This document shows, piece after piece, positions 32,600 through 44,410 of a DNA stretch of 64,000 nt (position 1 is its first letter; each line of letters starts with the position of its first letter). Both the position numbers and the translations under genes were made by a program. This stretch comes from Tetrastigma voinierianum (taxonomy: Eukaryota > Streptophyta > Magnoliopsida > Vitales > Vitaceae): contig JAEQBH010005278.1 in the NCBI GenBank assembly GCA_016808115.1, forward strand, positions 186,001 to 250,000. The letters run 5' to 3'. The notes below the pieces were generated by a model. The model was not told the DNA's origin. It searched no databases and saw nothing but the letters and a program-made list of their open reading frames with translations.

Positions 32600-34010
32600 G
32601 AACATAGAAGCTTCGGGAAAGACAAAAAATGAAAAGCGACTATGGCCGGATGAGGAACATGACAGACGGAGGAACGGAGGACGGCTGACAAGGCCTCTGT
32701 GCGACCTGATGGAGGGGATTTACAGAGGGCTATTATTCGGGGAAGAATATTATGCAATCGAGACATTTTGTGGATGCAAATAACTTCGAACTAAAGCCTG
32801 ACCTTGATAACAATAGTGCCGACATCAGTTCACTAGTCACCCAGCGAAGACCAATGAACACTGAGTAGATTTCTCGAGATGTGAATACAATGAAGGCGAG
32901 ATGGTGTGAGGCCCGGAGGTGATAAAGCTACCTCTCTTCCCGTTCTCTTTAAGAGATATAGCGACCCACTTAGTATGAATCATTACCATATGGTTAGGTT
33001 GATACTTAGGAAGAGTTGGGTAAGAACATCTTGGCGAGATTCTTTCCCCAGTCTCACCTCGAGAGAGAAGAAGAGATAATAGTGTTCAAACAAGGGAAGA
33101 TGAGAGCACATATATAGCAGGAGAGATTCGAGAGGTTGCTAAAGAGGTGCCTAATAAGCCTGATTGGTTAAACCAGGATGGATATAGTGTATCATGCCTT
33201 AAATGATACATCTAAGGCATCATCGATGCTTCATGTTGTGGAGCATTGAGAGAAAAAGTGCTAAGAGAATTTAGAATGTGATGAAGACCTGACCAAATGC
33301 AATATGAAAGCTCCATCTGAGTTTTCAAGGGGTAATAACAGGAGGAAAGGGGTCATGGAGCTGAGCAAAATGACAGCCATGGAGGCAAAGTTGGATGCCA
33401 TAATGCATAGGATGGATGACAAAGAAAGAAAAATGCACATTGCTCATGAAATAGGAATGGTGCAAAGACGAGATGAGAAGAAGTCTTTGAAGTACCATGA
33501 AGAAGATTCTTATGGTCTTGAGGAGGTTAAAAAATACGTGGATAGACCAAGAGTACCATTTCAAGCCAAATCCTAACTTGCCCACACATTACAGTCCAGC
33601 ACTTAGGAACCATGAGAATTTCTCATATGGTGGAGGGCATTACAAGGCCCGAGCATGGGCGGGAATCCTCAGCGGGGATATCGGCTGACCACGAGGTTCA
33701 GCGACGGCATCGAGGGGTGAAGAGCGAAATGAATATCAAGGTCAAGGAGGACTCGACCATTTTGAAGAACAAATGCTGCGAGTTCATGGGGGACAACAAG
33801 GGGCTTATACACTTCCATGAGCAGAGCGCATACGACCTTGGAAGCTTTCAAGTCGATGCTGAGTGTTTGAGAGGAAGAATCCTGGGGTGCCTCGTTGAAA
33901 AACTTGGAGACACAAGTAGAGGCGTTTATTTTAGATATGCTAAATCGAGCAAGGGTACATTCCACTAGTGACACTCAAAAGAATCAAAAGGCGTATAGCA
34001 ATTAAGTTAA
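32600..34010 (+). pseudogene. Gag remnant of element A
   Basis: Recognisable parts are spread over several frames: ANNFELKPDLDNN near 32777, a KLPLFPFSLRD segment near 32930, MEAKLDAIMHRMDDKERKM within the open stretch 33304-33576, and NPNLPTHYSPALRNHENF in 33497-33688, an Athila gag C-terminal motif. A LKNLETQ-like string near 33900 marks the end. Stops and shifts interrupt all blocks. The order and motifs match element B gag (52440-53770). Confidence 0.8.
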
Positions 34011-34179
34011 GAAATTGGAAAGTGAGCAACGAGGAAGGAAAGAAAGGAAAGAAGAGGCTGAGGCAGAATAAGAAGAGACTGGAAAGGAAGGAGAAAAGAG
34101 CACACAGACTGAACATCCTGAAGGAAGTAAGGAGCAGAAACAGAAGGAAGGAGTACCAGCTTATACACCCATAGTGCCA

Positions 34180-34800
34180 TTTCCCCAGAGGCTTCAGAAA
34201 GCAAAAAGGGAAGAGCAGTTTTCTAGATTCTTGGACATTTTCAAGAAAATAGAAATCAATATCCCATTTGCAGAGGTGATAAACAAATGCTATTGTACAA
34301 ATTACGAAGGAGATATTGAGCAAGAAAAGGAAGATAGCTGAGGAGGGGATAGTGAATTTAGTTGCTACAGTAGTGCGGTTATCTATAGCTAGCTCCAATG
34401 AAATAGAAGGACCTAGCAGTTCATAATTTCCACAACTCGTAGGGAAATATGAATTGAAGGCTTTATGTGATTACGGTGCTAGTATAAATTTGATCTTGTC
34501 TCAGTTGTGAAAGACTTAGTTTAGGGAACTTACCCAGTGGCAATTACATTTCAAATGTCTGACGGATCGATAGCCGCAGTCAGAGGTATTCTTGAAGATG
34601 CTTGTCAAGGTTGGAAATTCATCTTCGATGGATTTTGTTATCATGCTGAGATGGAGGAAGATACCAGAGTTCCTTTCTTGCTAGGAAGACCCTTCTTAGC
34701 AAGCGGAGTTGCCTTAATAGATCTGCGAAAACGGCCCGACACTAAGGGTGGGAATGAAGCTGAGTGCTCTTTAATCTTAATAGAATTTGGAACATCCTAA
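34180..34800 (+). pseudogene. Aspartic protease region of element A
   Basis: The region begins FSRFLDIFKKIEINIPFAEV, continues to the active site ALCDYGASINLIL (catalytic Asp codon 34469-34471) and, after stops, reads VPFLLGRPFLASGVALIDL in the open stretch 34537-34800. Asp-Tyr-Gly-Ala-Ser stands in for the usual Asp-Leu/Ser-Gly-Ala. The Asp and Gly are kept, but the protein is interrupted. Confidence 0.8.
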
Positions 34801-35129
34801 TGTAGATACGAAGAAGTTGTATGTTTGTAGGAAGCGATAGTCTTCGGTGTTGAATTGATTTATTTGTATTTTCAACATTCTATCCGATGAAATTGAGATG
34901 AATTTTCGAGTATCTTGAGAGTCTTGATTGTGAAATCACGCCTTGGAATTTGTTTAACGAGGCTTGATCTTGAGCATAAATGAAAATAGTCGAGATGATA
35001 TGTAGCCGAGAAGCAGAAAACTCATGAGCGACTAGTGCGAAGGGTTAACATTGAAAAAATTGCTGATCATTTGAAATATGAGTTCTAGAACCGAAAAGAA
35101 AACCAATCATCATATCAATTTGCATTGGT

Positions 35130-35930
35130 AGTGAAGAGCGGATTGTTGGAAATTACGAGAAAATGCAAGGAAGCCGTACTTGAGTGATTGAGGATGCGAA
35201 GGGTATCATTCCCTCCATTTGCATGCACAAAATCTTCAACTGGATGATAATGCAAAAACTCTAGTGAGCATGAAAGGGGCTGAACCTAGTGATGAAAAGT
35301 TGACTAGAAAAGAAGTTACGAAATGGTTAAATACGGGTTTATATATCTTATATCGAGATAGTTCTTGGGTGAGCCGGTACATGTAGTTCCCAGAAGGTGG
35401 ATTCAACTTCAATGATCGGAAATGAAAAGAATGAGACATTCTACAAGAATTTGTGGCCGGGATGGAGGTGTGTATTGATTCGAGCGAATGCTATGACAAG
35501 AAAGGATCATTTTCCCACGCGCTCATTGATCGGATCTTTGGATAGATTGGCGGGACACCCTCCTTTGTTTTCTTGATGGATACTCTGGATATAACCAAAT
35601 TGCCATTGCACATGAGGATCAGGAGAAAACCACTTTTACATGTCCATTTGGTACTTTTGCTTTTAGGAGAAAGCCATTTGGTTTGTGTAATACTCCACAG
35701 TACCTTCGAATGCATGATGTCAACTATTTTCTGATTTAGCGAGAAGAAGTTATGGAGATCTTCATGGATGATTTTACGGTGTATGGATCCAGTTTTGAGG
35801 TGCATAACTTGAGACGATTACTTCAAAGGATGCAAAGATAAGAATCTAGCTCTACGGTGGGAAAAATGCCATTTTATGGTTATAGAAGGAATTATCTTGG
35901 GGCACTTTGTGATTTTGCGAAGTGAGGTAG
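35130..35930 (+). pseudogene. Reverse transcriptase remnant of element A
   Basis: Legible pieces in changing frames include GIIPSICMHKIF, KLTRKEVTKWLNTGLY, TRKDHFP, a DGYSGYNQIAIA-like stretch near 35580, and FMDDFTVYG (35761-35787), the catalytic YMDD-type loop with both Asp codons intact. Frameshifts separate these and stops are frequent. It lies between protease and RNase H. Confidence 0.85.
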
Positions 35931-36169
35931 ACAAGCAAAGTTTCAATTATAAATTTAAAAGCCACCCGCTACGGTCGAGGAATTAGAAGTTTCTTGGGAC
36001 ATCTTTAGTTTTTCTGAAGATTTACATCGAGAGATTTCTCAAAAAATTCTGAACCCATGCGGATTGCTACAGAAAGGATACTAAGTTCCATATTAATGAA
36101 TCCTGCCGTAATTCTTTTGGAAAAGTAAATCCGGACTAGTTGAAGCTCCCATCATGTGAAACCAAATTG

Positions 36170-36500
36170 GAGCAGAGAATTTGAAATCATATGTGATGCC
36201 GAATTGATTTGCGATGGGAGAATTTGTATTGGAACGAAAGAGTGAAAAAGTGTTCAAGATATATCTTATGCAATGAAACCGATGAAGCTCGGAAAATTAC
36301 TGCGAAAAGAGGAGATCTTTGAAGATAGTGTTTGCATGTGAAAATTTTAAGGTCATACATTTTGAGGTCCTATGTTATTATACACAACGATCATGCAACG
36401 ATTAAGTGATGATAGCAAAGAAAAGCTAGCCAGGCGATCGGGTGGGTGTTGTTATTACTGAATTTGATTTAGAAATAAAAGCGAAAGGTTGTGATGATGT
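36170..36500 (+). pseudogene. RNase H remnant of element A
   Basis: FEIICDAE near 36180 corresponds to the first catalytic Asp region of RNase H (usually FELMCDASD). AMKPMKLGKLLRKEE and a degraded DHATI-type stretch follow. Decay is heavy; identification rests on order and the CDA motif. Confidence 0.6.
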
Positions 36501-36659
36501 GATAGTTGATCGCTTGTCAAAGAGTGGAAAACCTGGCTGAACAAAGGAAGAGGAAGAAATAGCTGAAAATTTTCAAATGAAGCGGTTATTCAGTATCCTC
36601 AGCCTGTAGTATCGATGTGAACTTTTAGCTTGTGGAATTATGCCACAAAAATTCAGCTA

Positions 36660-37500
36660 CAGTGAGAGAAAAAAGCTAGGGTAACTGACAGATACTACAT
36701 GCGGGATGACCCATTCTTGTTTAAGAGAGAGGAGCTGATCGATTATAAGGAGATGTGTACAGTGAAGCGAAGAAAGATTTTACAGAATGTCATGCATCGC
36801 CCATATGAAGGACATTTTGCGGGAAGTCAAAACAGCCCATAAATTCTTCGGTCGAGTTTCTTGCTTACTATTTCAAGGACTATTTTGAATGGGTGAAGTT
36901 ATGTGATCAATGCGAAGAATGGGAAAATTAGCAAAGGCGAAATGCCTATAGTATCACAGTGGTCTGATTGTTTGATGTATGGGAATGGATTTTATGAGGC
37001 CTTTCCCGGCTTCATTTGGAAATATATACATACTCTAGCTATGGATTATGTATCAAAATGGAGTTGAGGCGACGGCTTGTTCAAGAATGATGCAAATACG
37101 GTTGTGGGGTTTCTGAAAATATTCTCAGCGGTTGGGACACGAACTATATTCGATGATGGAGGGCCATTTTGCAAATAAGGTGTTTAATGAGCTCATGGGC
37201 GGATATGGGTATCAAACACATTATGAGCTTGGCTTATCACCCTCGAGCAAGTAGGGCAAAAGCTAAAATTTCTGACAGGGAGATAAGAAAATTCTTGAAA
37301 AATTTGTAAGTTCCGGCCCATAAGATTGGTCTTTGAAATTTAGATGATGCACTACGGGCACACATATTTCCTTTTAAAACTCCCATTGGAATGTCACCAT
37401 CTGAGACTTGTCTTTGGAAAACCTTGTCACCTACCTCTTGAGCTAGAATATAAAGCTATGTGGGCCGTGAAGCTAAATTTTGATTTCAAAGTATTTAAGA
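36660..37500 (+). pseudogene. Integrase remnant of element A
   Basis: It begins with RYYMRDDPFLFKREELIDYK and an HRPYEGHFAG segment of the zinc-binding part, then MDYVSKW near 37040 (first catalytic Asp), a TIFDDGGPFC stretch near 37150 (second Asp), AYHPRAS near 37230 and a REIRKFL piece. Each matches a standard integrase core motif in the right order, but in different frames. Confidence 0.8.
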
Positions 37501-38780
37501 AGAGAGGCTACTCGGCTAAATGAGTGGAAGAGTTAGAAATGGCTTTATGATAGTGCTAGAATCTACAAAGATAAAACAAAAAAATGGCATGAGCAGAATT
37601 TTGAGGAGAATTCAAGAGCGGAGATCGGGTCACATTGTTTAACTCCCGGACTAAGACTCTTTCCATAAAGCTTAAATCGAAGATGGAGTGGACCATATAC
37701 GATGGTATCAAGCACCTGGTTAGGTGTGACACTTAGAGCCGACCAATCATGGGAATTCAAAGTTGTGGTGGGATATTAAAGCCTTTGTAGGAAAACAATT
37801 GGAAGAATGACTCTTAGTTACGAATGAGAAAATTTAAAAGAAGCAGTATGGCGTGAGTCAGTAAAGACTAAAAATTGAGCAGCTTTGTGGAAGGCAATCC
37901 ACATCAGTTTGTTTTACGTTTTTCTCATTTTTTTTTTATGTTTAAATTTCTAATAGCTTTGTGTAATTTGATTCATTATTGAGTAAAGAGTAGGTAAATA
38001 TTTTTTGTTAGTTTTGCAGGACAATGAAAATTATGAAAATGGGGAGCATCTATGATGAAACTTGAATCGCATCGAGAGATAAAGGAACATATAATCTTCT
38101 TGATTTTATTTAAATTTTTCTACGATATGGCATGATTGAAGTTTGGGGAAAGTTATTTTGATCTGGTGCTTAAATTTTGAATATGATGCATGGTGGATGA
38201 TTTTGTTGAATATTTGCATGATGAAGATGAATTGAGTTGTGTTTGCCTTGATTGGTTTGTATAAATTGAAATTGTTGTGAATTTGATTGTTCAGGGAGAA
38301 CTAAAAATTTTTTCTGGTCGCTATACTAATCCAAAAGTTGCAACCAAGAATGCTGGATGTGAAACAATAAAACGAAGAAAGTTGAAGCAATTGAGCGGGT
38401 CACGGCCAAAATAAATCAAGGAAAGAAAGAGAAAGTTGTGACATAAAAACTCCTTGTCGTGATACAATTGGAATTCTGCAAATCGTATATTTGCGACTGA
38501 AGATAATCAAAAATCAATAAAAGTGGGATTTTAAACCTTTCATTTTGGGTTTCCCAGCATTAACAATAAAATTCATTGAAAAATCATTAATTAAGAGGAT
38601 CAACATTTAATGTCGCGACTCTAATGCTCCTTGATCATGACATTGAACTCAACGTCTTTTCCACTTCAAATTCCATTAAACTGCAATTCATCCAAACCTT
38701 TCCACTTCTACATCCATTTTTTTGGAATCTCGAAACCCTAAAACCAGAGAGCAAAGCAGTATTCTTGCAAAGCTTCAATC
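37500..38780 (+). other. Spacer between integrase and the extra reading frame
   Basis: The end of integrase decays by about 37800. A largely non-coding, AT-rich spacer follows, with isolated GTCGCGAC-like strings at 38430-38470 and 38610-38640. The bases before 38781 (GGCAAA-rich with CAAAGCTTCAATCATGG) look like an untranslated leader for the next frame. Confidence 0.4.
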
Positions 38781-39690
38781 ATGGCAACAAATCAAGATGA
38801 AGTCGCCTATCTTAACAAACTGATCGACGAAATCATGCGTGAAAATGTCGAAGCAGTGGAAGAAGTTCAGTCGGAAACTCAACCTGAAGAAGAGACAAAT
38901 GTTGAAAAAGAAAACCAGCCGGAGGAGGATGAGCAACCCGATAAAGAAGCAACAGAAGACGAAAAATACTTCATTTCAAAAGAAGCTCAAGACTTATGGA
39001 ACAAGGTGATGTTTGACAAGGAATTTATATGCGAAAGAGGATTTGGTAAACTAATTTCCCCATTTTTGGAAGTGATAGAGAAAAGAGGTTGGGGATTCTT
39101 TTGCGAGCACAAAGCGCCAGATTCTCGGCTCTTGCCAGGGAATTCTATGCAAATATGGTGGGAATGAAGGATGATTCTGTTTATGTGAGAGGTGTTTGGG
39201 TGCCCTTCGGTGATAGAAGAATAAATGAAATATTTAAATTGAGAGATTTTAAGCATGGATCGAAGTATAAGAAGTTGTTAGAAAACCCAAATTATGAAAA
39301 GATAGTGAATCGGTTGACTGGAGGAAAAGGGAAATGGGAGGTGACGAAGAAGAACCCCCACCATGCCATCAAAAGAGGAGCTCTAACTGAAGAAGCAAAG
39401 GTATGGTTTTACTTCATATGTTCTGTAATAGTGCCTACTAAACACCTTTACTCAGTCAGAGAGCAGGAAGCCAACCTTTTGTATGCCTTTTTGAAAGGAT
39501 ACAAAATGAATATAGGCATTCTAATCGAAGAATCCATCGGAAAGTACCACCGTAGTAATAAAGAGGGCGATCCTCGCTACTACTATTACCCGGACTTTGT
39601 CTGCAGGCAGGGTGAGAGAGTAGGAGGAAGAAGAAAAATGTCCTCGGGGTTCCCCTCTAACCCTGACAGGAGTGACAAAGGGGCCTAAGG
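38781..39690 (+). pseudogene. Env-position reading frame with plant-transposon-protein-like domain (frameshifted)
   Basis: Two overlapping frames, 38781-39167 (128 codons) and 39089-39688 (199 codons), belong to one ancestral protein split by a frame change near 39100-39140. The first has a good start context (ATCATGGCA), a Glu-rich acidic N-terminus (residues 20-60) and then FEVIEKRGWGFFC-like text. The second carries AREFYANMVG, VYVRGVWVPFGDRRINEIF, GALTEEAKVWFYFICSVIVP and NLLYAFLKGYKMNIG, which I recognise as the putative plant transposon protein domain found downstream of integrase in Athila-like elements. Its role is unknown. It is the longest coding-like stretch in the window. Accession-level identity was not checked. 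Confidence 0.8.
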
Positions 39691-40480
39691 GAAAGAGGCA
39701 GAAGGAGGTGATGGTGGTGGATGCAAAAACAGAGCAGGAGACAAATGCAGAAAATGATAGAAGAGAAATAGAGGAAGTGTCAGACGGCATCTTTCCGGAA
39801 GCAGGAGAAGAAGAACCTCTCAGGGTAAGCCCAACCTATCCTTCATTTCCAGAAGTACATGAACAAGTGCACCTGACGAGAAGAATCTGAATGAGAGAAA
39901 ATCACGAAATCATGAAATGCTCGAGGAAATGAAAGAGATGGATGAGGAAAACGGGAAATGGGAAAGCGACAGAGATCAAGAAGAATTTATGGAAGCTACA
40001 ACCAGAAGAAAGGAGAAAATATGGGAAGAAAACTGGAGCATCAGAGAAGAAGAACACAAGGAGGAACTAAAGAAACAAGGAAGAAGATGATGGAAAAATA
40101 AAAACGAGCATACAGAAGCTTTTTATAATAATCAATTCAAAAGGGATGCTGAATTGTGAACATCTTGACGAAAGAGATTGAAATGGAGAATAACATGCTA
40201 AGAAGATTGATAGGTTGAGAAGCATTTATACGAGGAAACTGTTCGGGAGTTCGAGATTAATGAAAGAAAGTCGGTTGGAAGACAATGATGAGTATAAGAA
40301 GAAAAAGCACAGTTTGGAAAGTATGGATTTGTCAGTTAGAACTTGTCAAATTTATAGAATGTATCTCTGAGGTGGAAGGAACAGTTAATCAGGTGGGAAA
40401 GAGGCAAGACACGCTTATTCATGCATTGCAACTTAACAATGAAATATATGCAAAAGGCAAAGAAATTCCTCCGTGATTGA
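39690..40480 (+). pseudogene. C-terminal part of the env-position protein, low-complexity
   Basis: Open stretches 39672-39890 and 40285-40476 are rich in Glu, Lys and Arg with likely coiled-coil character (for example EQETNAENDRREIEEVSDG). They probably encoded the variable tail of the preceding protein, now out of frame. No motif is recognised. Confidence 0.4.
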
Positions 40481-42250
40481 GTGATCATACGAAATGAGAT
40501 TTCCTAAGTTTGAGCCAGTATGGGTTCTGTTTTTTGATGTAGAACCTCCCAACGTTATACCTAAAAAGGCCTACAAAGAAGGGAAACTAAAAGTTTTCTT
40601 AACATATTATCAATTCCCATATTCCCCGAAAATTTAATAAAAGTTCATTTTGTTCATCCAAATTACGTGTTTTATTGAATTTTTCATTTTACAGTACTAC
40701 TCTTCGCTTGTTAATTTGTTTTCCATTGTTGAATGAAAAAGTTGATTGTGAATAATTAGATGTTTATTGATGGATGAACATGACTTGTGAAATTTTGTGT
40801 TTGTGTCATTTTCTGTTTAGCATGAAAAGAATAAGTGCCTTGTCTGTGCAAGGATCAAATAAACAATTATGTTCTTTCCCGATAACAAAGTGCGATAAAA
40901 GAAGGGCTTAGATTAGTCAAATGGAAGTGGAGTTACAAATTGCATTGTTTAAAAGTCGTTTAGATTGCAAAAGTGTGGAAAAATGGTTATTCCCAATGGA
41001 GCAATACTTGGTTGAAATAATGTAGTAAACGGTGAATAAGTACAAGTCTTGAAGAAATAATACACTTGAATTGACAAAACTCGAGAAACTTTGAAAGGGT
41101 AAGACATCTTAAAATTCGAGTTGAGGAATAATAGTCCTAGAACTGTTAGATTATTGATTGAGGCGAAATCTTAGGTAAAAACAACCAACTAGAAGTGATA
41201 GAGGCCATCCTTGGCCGTTTGAGCTTTTCTAAGCCTACCCTCAATATATGCTAAAGCATATCCTCTAGTTCCTTGATTTGAGCCAAATAAGCCTTATTTT
41301 GCTTGATAAGCAAACAGCGAAAACCTAAATTCCATGCCTTGCAATAAACCTGCAACAAAGAGCCCACATTATCCAGTTTTCAGCTCGGAAAAAGTCTACT
41401 ATAAAGGAAGAAACAAGTTGGGGGGAAAAATATTTCCAAATGTTATGAGGTATGAGGAGAAAAAGTAAAGAAGTAGAAATTAAGGAAAAAGGGAATAAGT
41501 TTTGTCTTGTGGCCTATTTCCATGAACAGTGTTAAGCTTGTAGGGTGTTTAACACCTAGTACCTTAATACCATTTGGTATGGAGTTTACTGGCCAAAGTT
41601 ATCTAAGAGTGATAGAAAGCTAGAGGGCGAAAACATTGCACTATTCCCGACCTTAAACAGAAGCAAAGAGTTCAAGAACAAAGGGCGCCTGAACAAAGTG
41701 TATATAGGTAAAATTCCATAAAAAGAATTCAAAAAAGATGTATCAGGCTAGATTGTGGAGAATCGACAAGTCTGAAAGGAGCAAGGGTGAAAAGATGAAA
41801 CGACAAGCCTGAGAGAAAAAATTAGGCGGGTGATTTGAAACTTAAATTGTCCCATTATCTACCCAATTACCTAAGCCCAACATTACAAGCCTGAAATACC
41901 TCATTGATCTCAAAGGTTGAATTTACTGACATTAGTAGAGATCAATATGCAAAACAAGCCTATGGGACTTTGACAAACAATCCAAGAAAACTCTCAGAAG
42001 ATTAACTAAATTCAACATGAAGATGAAAAGGATTGAAGACCTGCACACACACACAGAACAAGACTTGTTGAATAAAGTGTTTAAATACATTAGTTCATCA
42101 AGAATTTGTATTAGAAGTCTTCAATTCTTATTCTTGAATCAAAGCCCAGAATTTAAAATGGTCTTGGTATCTCTTTATCTCAGTCGAGAAAGTGGAATAA
42201 GAAAAGAGCGTAATTATGAATCGAAAAATGTCATAAAAATTTTAAGCTTA
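40480..42250 (+). other. 3' non-coding region of element A
   Basis: No retroelement reading frame is visible. It contains palindromic strings such as TATGCTAAAGCATA (41248) and TTGCTTGATAAGCAA (41301). The region ends in the stem-loops and polypurine tract before the 3' LTR. Confidence 0.5.
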
Positions 42251-42251
42251 T

Positions 42252-42300
42252 TTGTTGAGGACAAGCAATTCTTTCTTTTCTTTGCTTGGGGACAAGCAAA
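42252..42300 (+). other. Tandem pre-polypurine stem-loops of element A
   Basis: TTTGCTTGGGGACAAGCAAA (42281-42300) folds into a perfect seven-base stem around a six-base GGGGAC loop. A weaker partner, TTGTTGAGGACAAGCAA, lies at 42252-42268. They are separated by a TCTTTCTTTTC tract. The loop matches the AGGGAC loop of the other Athila-like family (57253-57276), whose stem has different base pairs. Confidence 0.75.
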
Positions 42301-42302
42301 AT

Positions 42303-42320
42303 TTTAAGTTTGGGAGAATT
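42303..42320 (+). promoter_or_regulatory. Polypurine tract of element A
   Basis: AAGTTTGGGAGAATT directly precedes the LTR start TGATGGGTCA. An AAGTTTGGGGGAAT-type tract at this place is common in Athila/Tat elements (recalled). Confidence 0.75.
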
Positions 42321-42893
42321 TGATGGGTCAAAACTCATTAAATTTTAATCCGTTTGAGCATGTCTGAAGATAAATGTTGATTTGTATCACAGAAATGTGG
42401 ATATTTATAAATTAATTTGCGAGAAAATATAGCGAATGCTAAAAATCTGTGGCGAAAGCCGAAGAGACCAACCTACAAGCGAAATTAAAATTCGCAACTA
42501 AAATCGAGATCGCAGCGAGGAAGCTTAGTTGTCGTCATTTCGAGTCACGACATCACCAAGAGTAACTTTGAGGAAAGTAAGAAGACCTTAATAGAGTGGA
42601 AGTCATGACTTGAAGAAAGAGGTTGCGACAAAGGAAATGTAATTGAGACTAAAGGAATTATTCAAAAGAAGAATCTTCATGTCGCGACATCACACTGATG
42701 TCGCGACGTCAATTCTTCTCAAGCGGTCGCGACGTCGCTATGATCTTCGCTGACGTGGATCCGTCGATGAAGCCACAAGAGGTCTTTGCGAGAGGCGAAA
42801 GTTGCAACGCTAGTTTTTAAAAGAAAGAAGCACCATTTGAAGTGCGACATATAGTTGAGAGGTCGCGACATAAGGCGAAGTCACGATTAGTGC
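42321..42893 (+). repeat. 3' LTR of element A, truncated
   Basis: It aligns with 27651-28210, including ATGTTGATTTGTAT, GAAATGTGGATATTTA and the first GTCGCGAC repeats. It is cut at 42893 by the next element. The missing 2 kb was not found further on; the related DNA at 49.8-52.4 kb is too diverged to be its continuation. Confidence 0.8.
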
Positions 42894-43180
42894 CGGTGCT
42901 TTTTGCTCACTAATCATATGAATTAAACGATTGTCATGTGCATGTCACTTAGTGCTTCCAATTTGTTTGAATTGTTTTGGATAGTTTTGCATATCTTGGG
43001 AACTTCGGGTTAAGCGAGCTTGGTTTTTCTTATTGATCTTTGAATGTGAAGATCCTGGGTAATTTCACCAGGATTGAGGCGATGAAATGTCAAAATGAAT
43101 TAAAGAATTGAAGGCAAATTGATGAATAAACCATGCAGGAAGTGATGCAGTGGCAAGACAGGCAAAAGAGGAGGAAACCT

Positions 43181-43430
43181 GTAATTTCGCTATGCATAGC
43201 GAAAATTTCGCAATCATAGCGAAAATTTGGCAATCCAAGCGAAATTTTAAGCTGTAATGAGGAAATTTTAGTAAGCTGGCGGGATTTAAGCTAGCCTAAG
43301 CGAAAAGTCTTGTTCATAGCCAGAATTTTTGGTTTAGCTCTTGTAAATTTAAACTAGGCTAGCGGGAAATTTCGCTAGCATAATTAAGAAATTTTAGCTA
43401 TGCTTAGAAATTTCTACATAGTGAAAATGC
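43181..43430 (+). repeat. GCGAAATTTCGC-type array in LTR U3
   Basis: Spaced copies of TTTCGCTATGCATAGCGAAA, GCGAAAATT, GCTAGCC and AGCTATGC variants recur about a dozen times. Several are perfect palindromes. The TATA box follows after about 115 bases. Confidence 0.65.
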
Positions 43431-43545
43431 CCAGCTTGTGTTTTTGGTATTTTTGATTCAACGACCACGTTTTGATAAATTACCATTTTATTCTAATGTA
43501 ATTTCATATTTTAGGCATTTTGTAATTTCACACACCTTGGGTTGG

Positions 43546-43556
43546 CTATATAAGCT
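43546..43556 (+). promoter_or_regulatory. TATA box of the plus-strand Athila-like LTR
   Basis: GCTATATAAGC is a near-consensus plant TATA box. The mirror-image LTR at 56498-56509 has ACTATATAAACC in the equivalent position. Confidence 0.65.
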
Positions 43557-44392
43557 CCCCTACAACTTTGTAACCCTAACTATTCCATTTATGTAAGTTT
43601 TTCCCGCAGCTTTTCATTTTAGGTTTATTTTGCTCTCTTCTCTCTCCTCTTTCCCTCATTTTCCGGCCTGCAAACACCCCCAGGGATGACAACTCAAGGG
43701 ATGCAGCCCAAGCCTCATAGCCTTGAAGAGGAGGGTTGCTAATTTGGTTTTTGGGGCTCACCTATGGTTGTCCTCTTGCTTCAAATGTCTGGTATTGCAT
43801 TTATTGTTCCATACTTTCAAACTAGGGTTTAATGCTATTTTATGTCTTTCCTTTGGTCAGCTACACCATGCTTTAGGGTTCGATTGCATTCTTAATGGTA
43901 GATGCACTTATATTCTTTAGATGTCATTCTGAGCCATGGAAATGAGGTTAAATGCTAAGTTTCAAGCGAATGGGCTTTGAATGCTTAATACTTGGTTTGA
44001 CTCAAATAGAGTGGTTCTAGGGTTAAGTTTTATAGATAAACAAGATCCGATTTGGGCTGACTACATATGTTATTTGCCTGTCAGAAATAACCCGAGGACA
44101 CTTTGGCAGCCCCGTGTTATCAATGTCCCAGTGACCCAACTAAGTTTTCATTTCACACTTTCATTTTAAGCTATTCTGATTAACAGTGAACAAACAACCT
44201 CTGTTTTTAACCAAATCCAAAAATCAAACAAAAGTCTCACCATTTTCAAACATTGATGCGAATCATTCGTGGGATGAAAACCCATCCGGTGTTCGACCAC
44301 TGAAGCCAGCTATACGCATTGGCGACTCTGACGATGGGAGGTATGAAACAAATATTGTTGATTGGGATCACCCTACCGTGGCATGAATCAAA

Positions 44393-44410
44393 TGGCGGAT
44401 TGTCGAGGAT
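44393..44410 (+). promoter_or_regulatory. Degraded Asp-type primer binding site
   Basis: TGGCGGATTGTCGAGGAT, followed by GGTGCAAACTACGAG, corresponds to TGGCGCCGTTGCCGGGGAT followed by GGTGCCAAACTACG in the element at 63.7 kb. Confidence 0.7.

Larger units (their letters stand above)
27651..42893 (+). mobile_element. Element A: plus-strand Athila-like retrotransposon with extra 3' reading frame
   Basis: The 5' LTR starts TGATGAGTCC at 27651 and the 3' LTR starts TGATGGGTCA at 42321; they align over the 570 bases present in both. Between them, in plus-strand order, are a degraded primer site (32348), gag, protease, reverse transcriptase, RNase H, integrase, an additional reading frame (38781-39690), a 3' non-coding region with two stem-loops and a polypurine tract. 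A different LTR is nested in the 5' LTR (29632-31660), and the 3' LTR is cut at 42893 by the next element. The env-like position of the extra frame agrees with the Athila lineage. Confidence 0.85.
42894..44390 (+). repeat. 5' LTR of the plus-strand Athila-like element
   Basis: About 1.5 kb. Order: LTR edge with a short inverted pair GATTAGTGC and CACTAATCA, motif array 43181-43430, TATA box 43546, CT-rich tract 43628-43665, then the GGATGGGTTTTCATCCCA-like region in inverted form and the end GGCATGAATCA. It mirrors 55647-57236 on the opposite strand. Confidence 0.85.

Noticed and set aside
33940..34398. 152-codon minus-strand frame with hydrophobic Leu/Phe/Ser runs resembling a membrane protein
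   Set aside because: It is antisense to Lys/Glu-rich gag C-terminal and protease sequence; the hydrophobicity is the mirror of AAG and GAA codons.
42017..42307. 96-codon plus-strand frame before the 3' LTR of element A
   Set aside because: Its C-terminus is only the translation of the stem-loop and purine region; no family resemblance.
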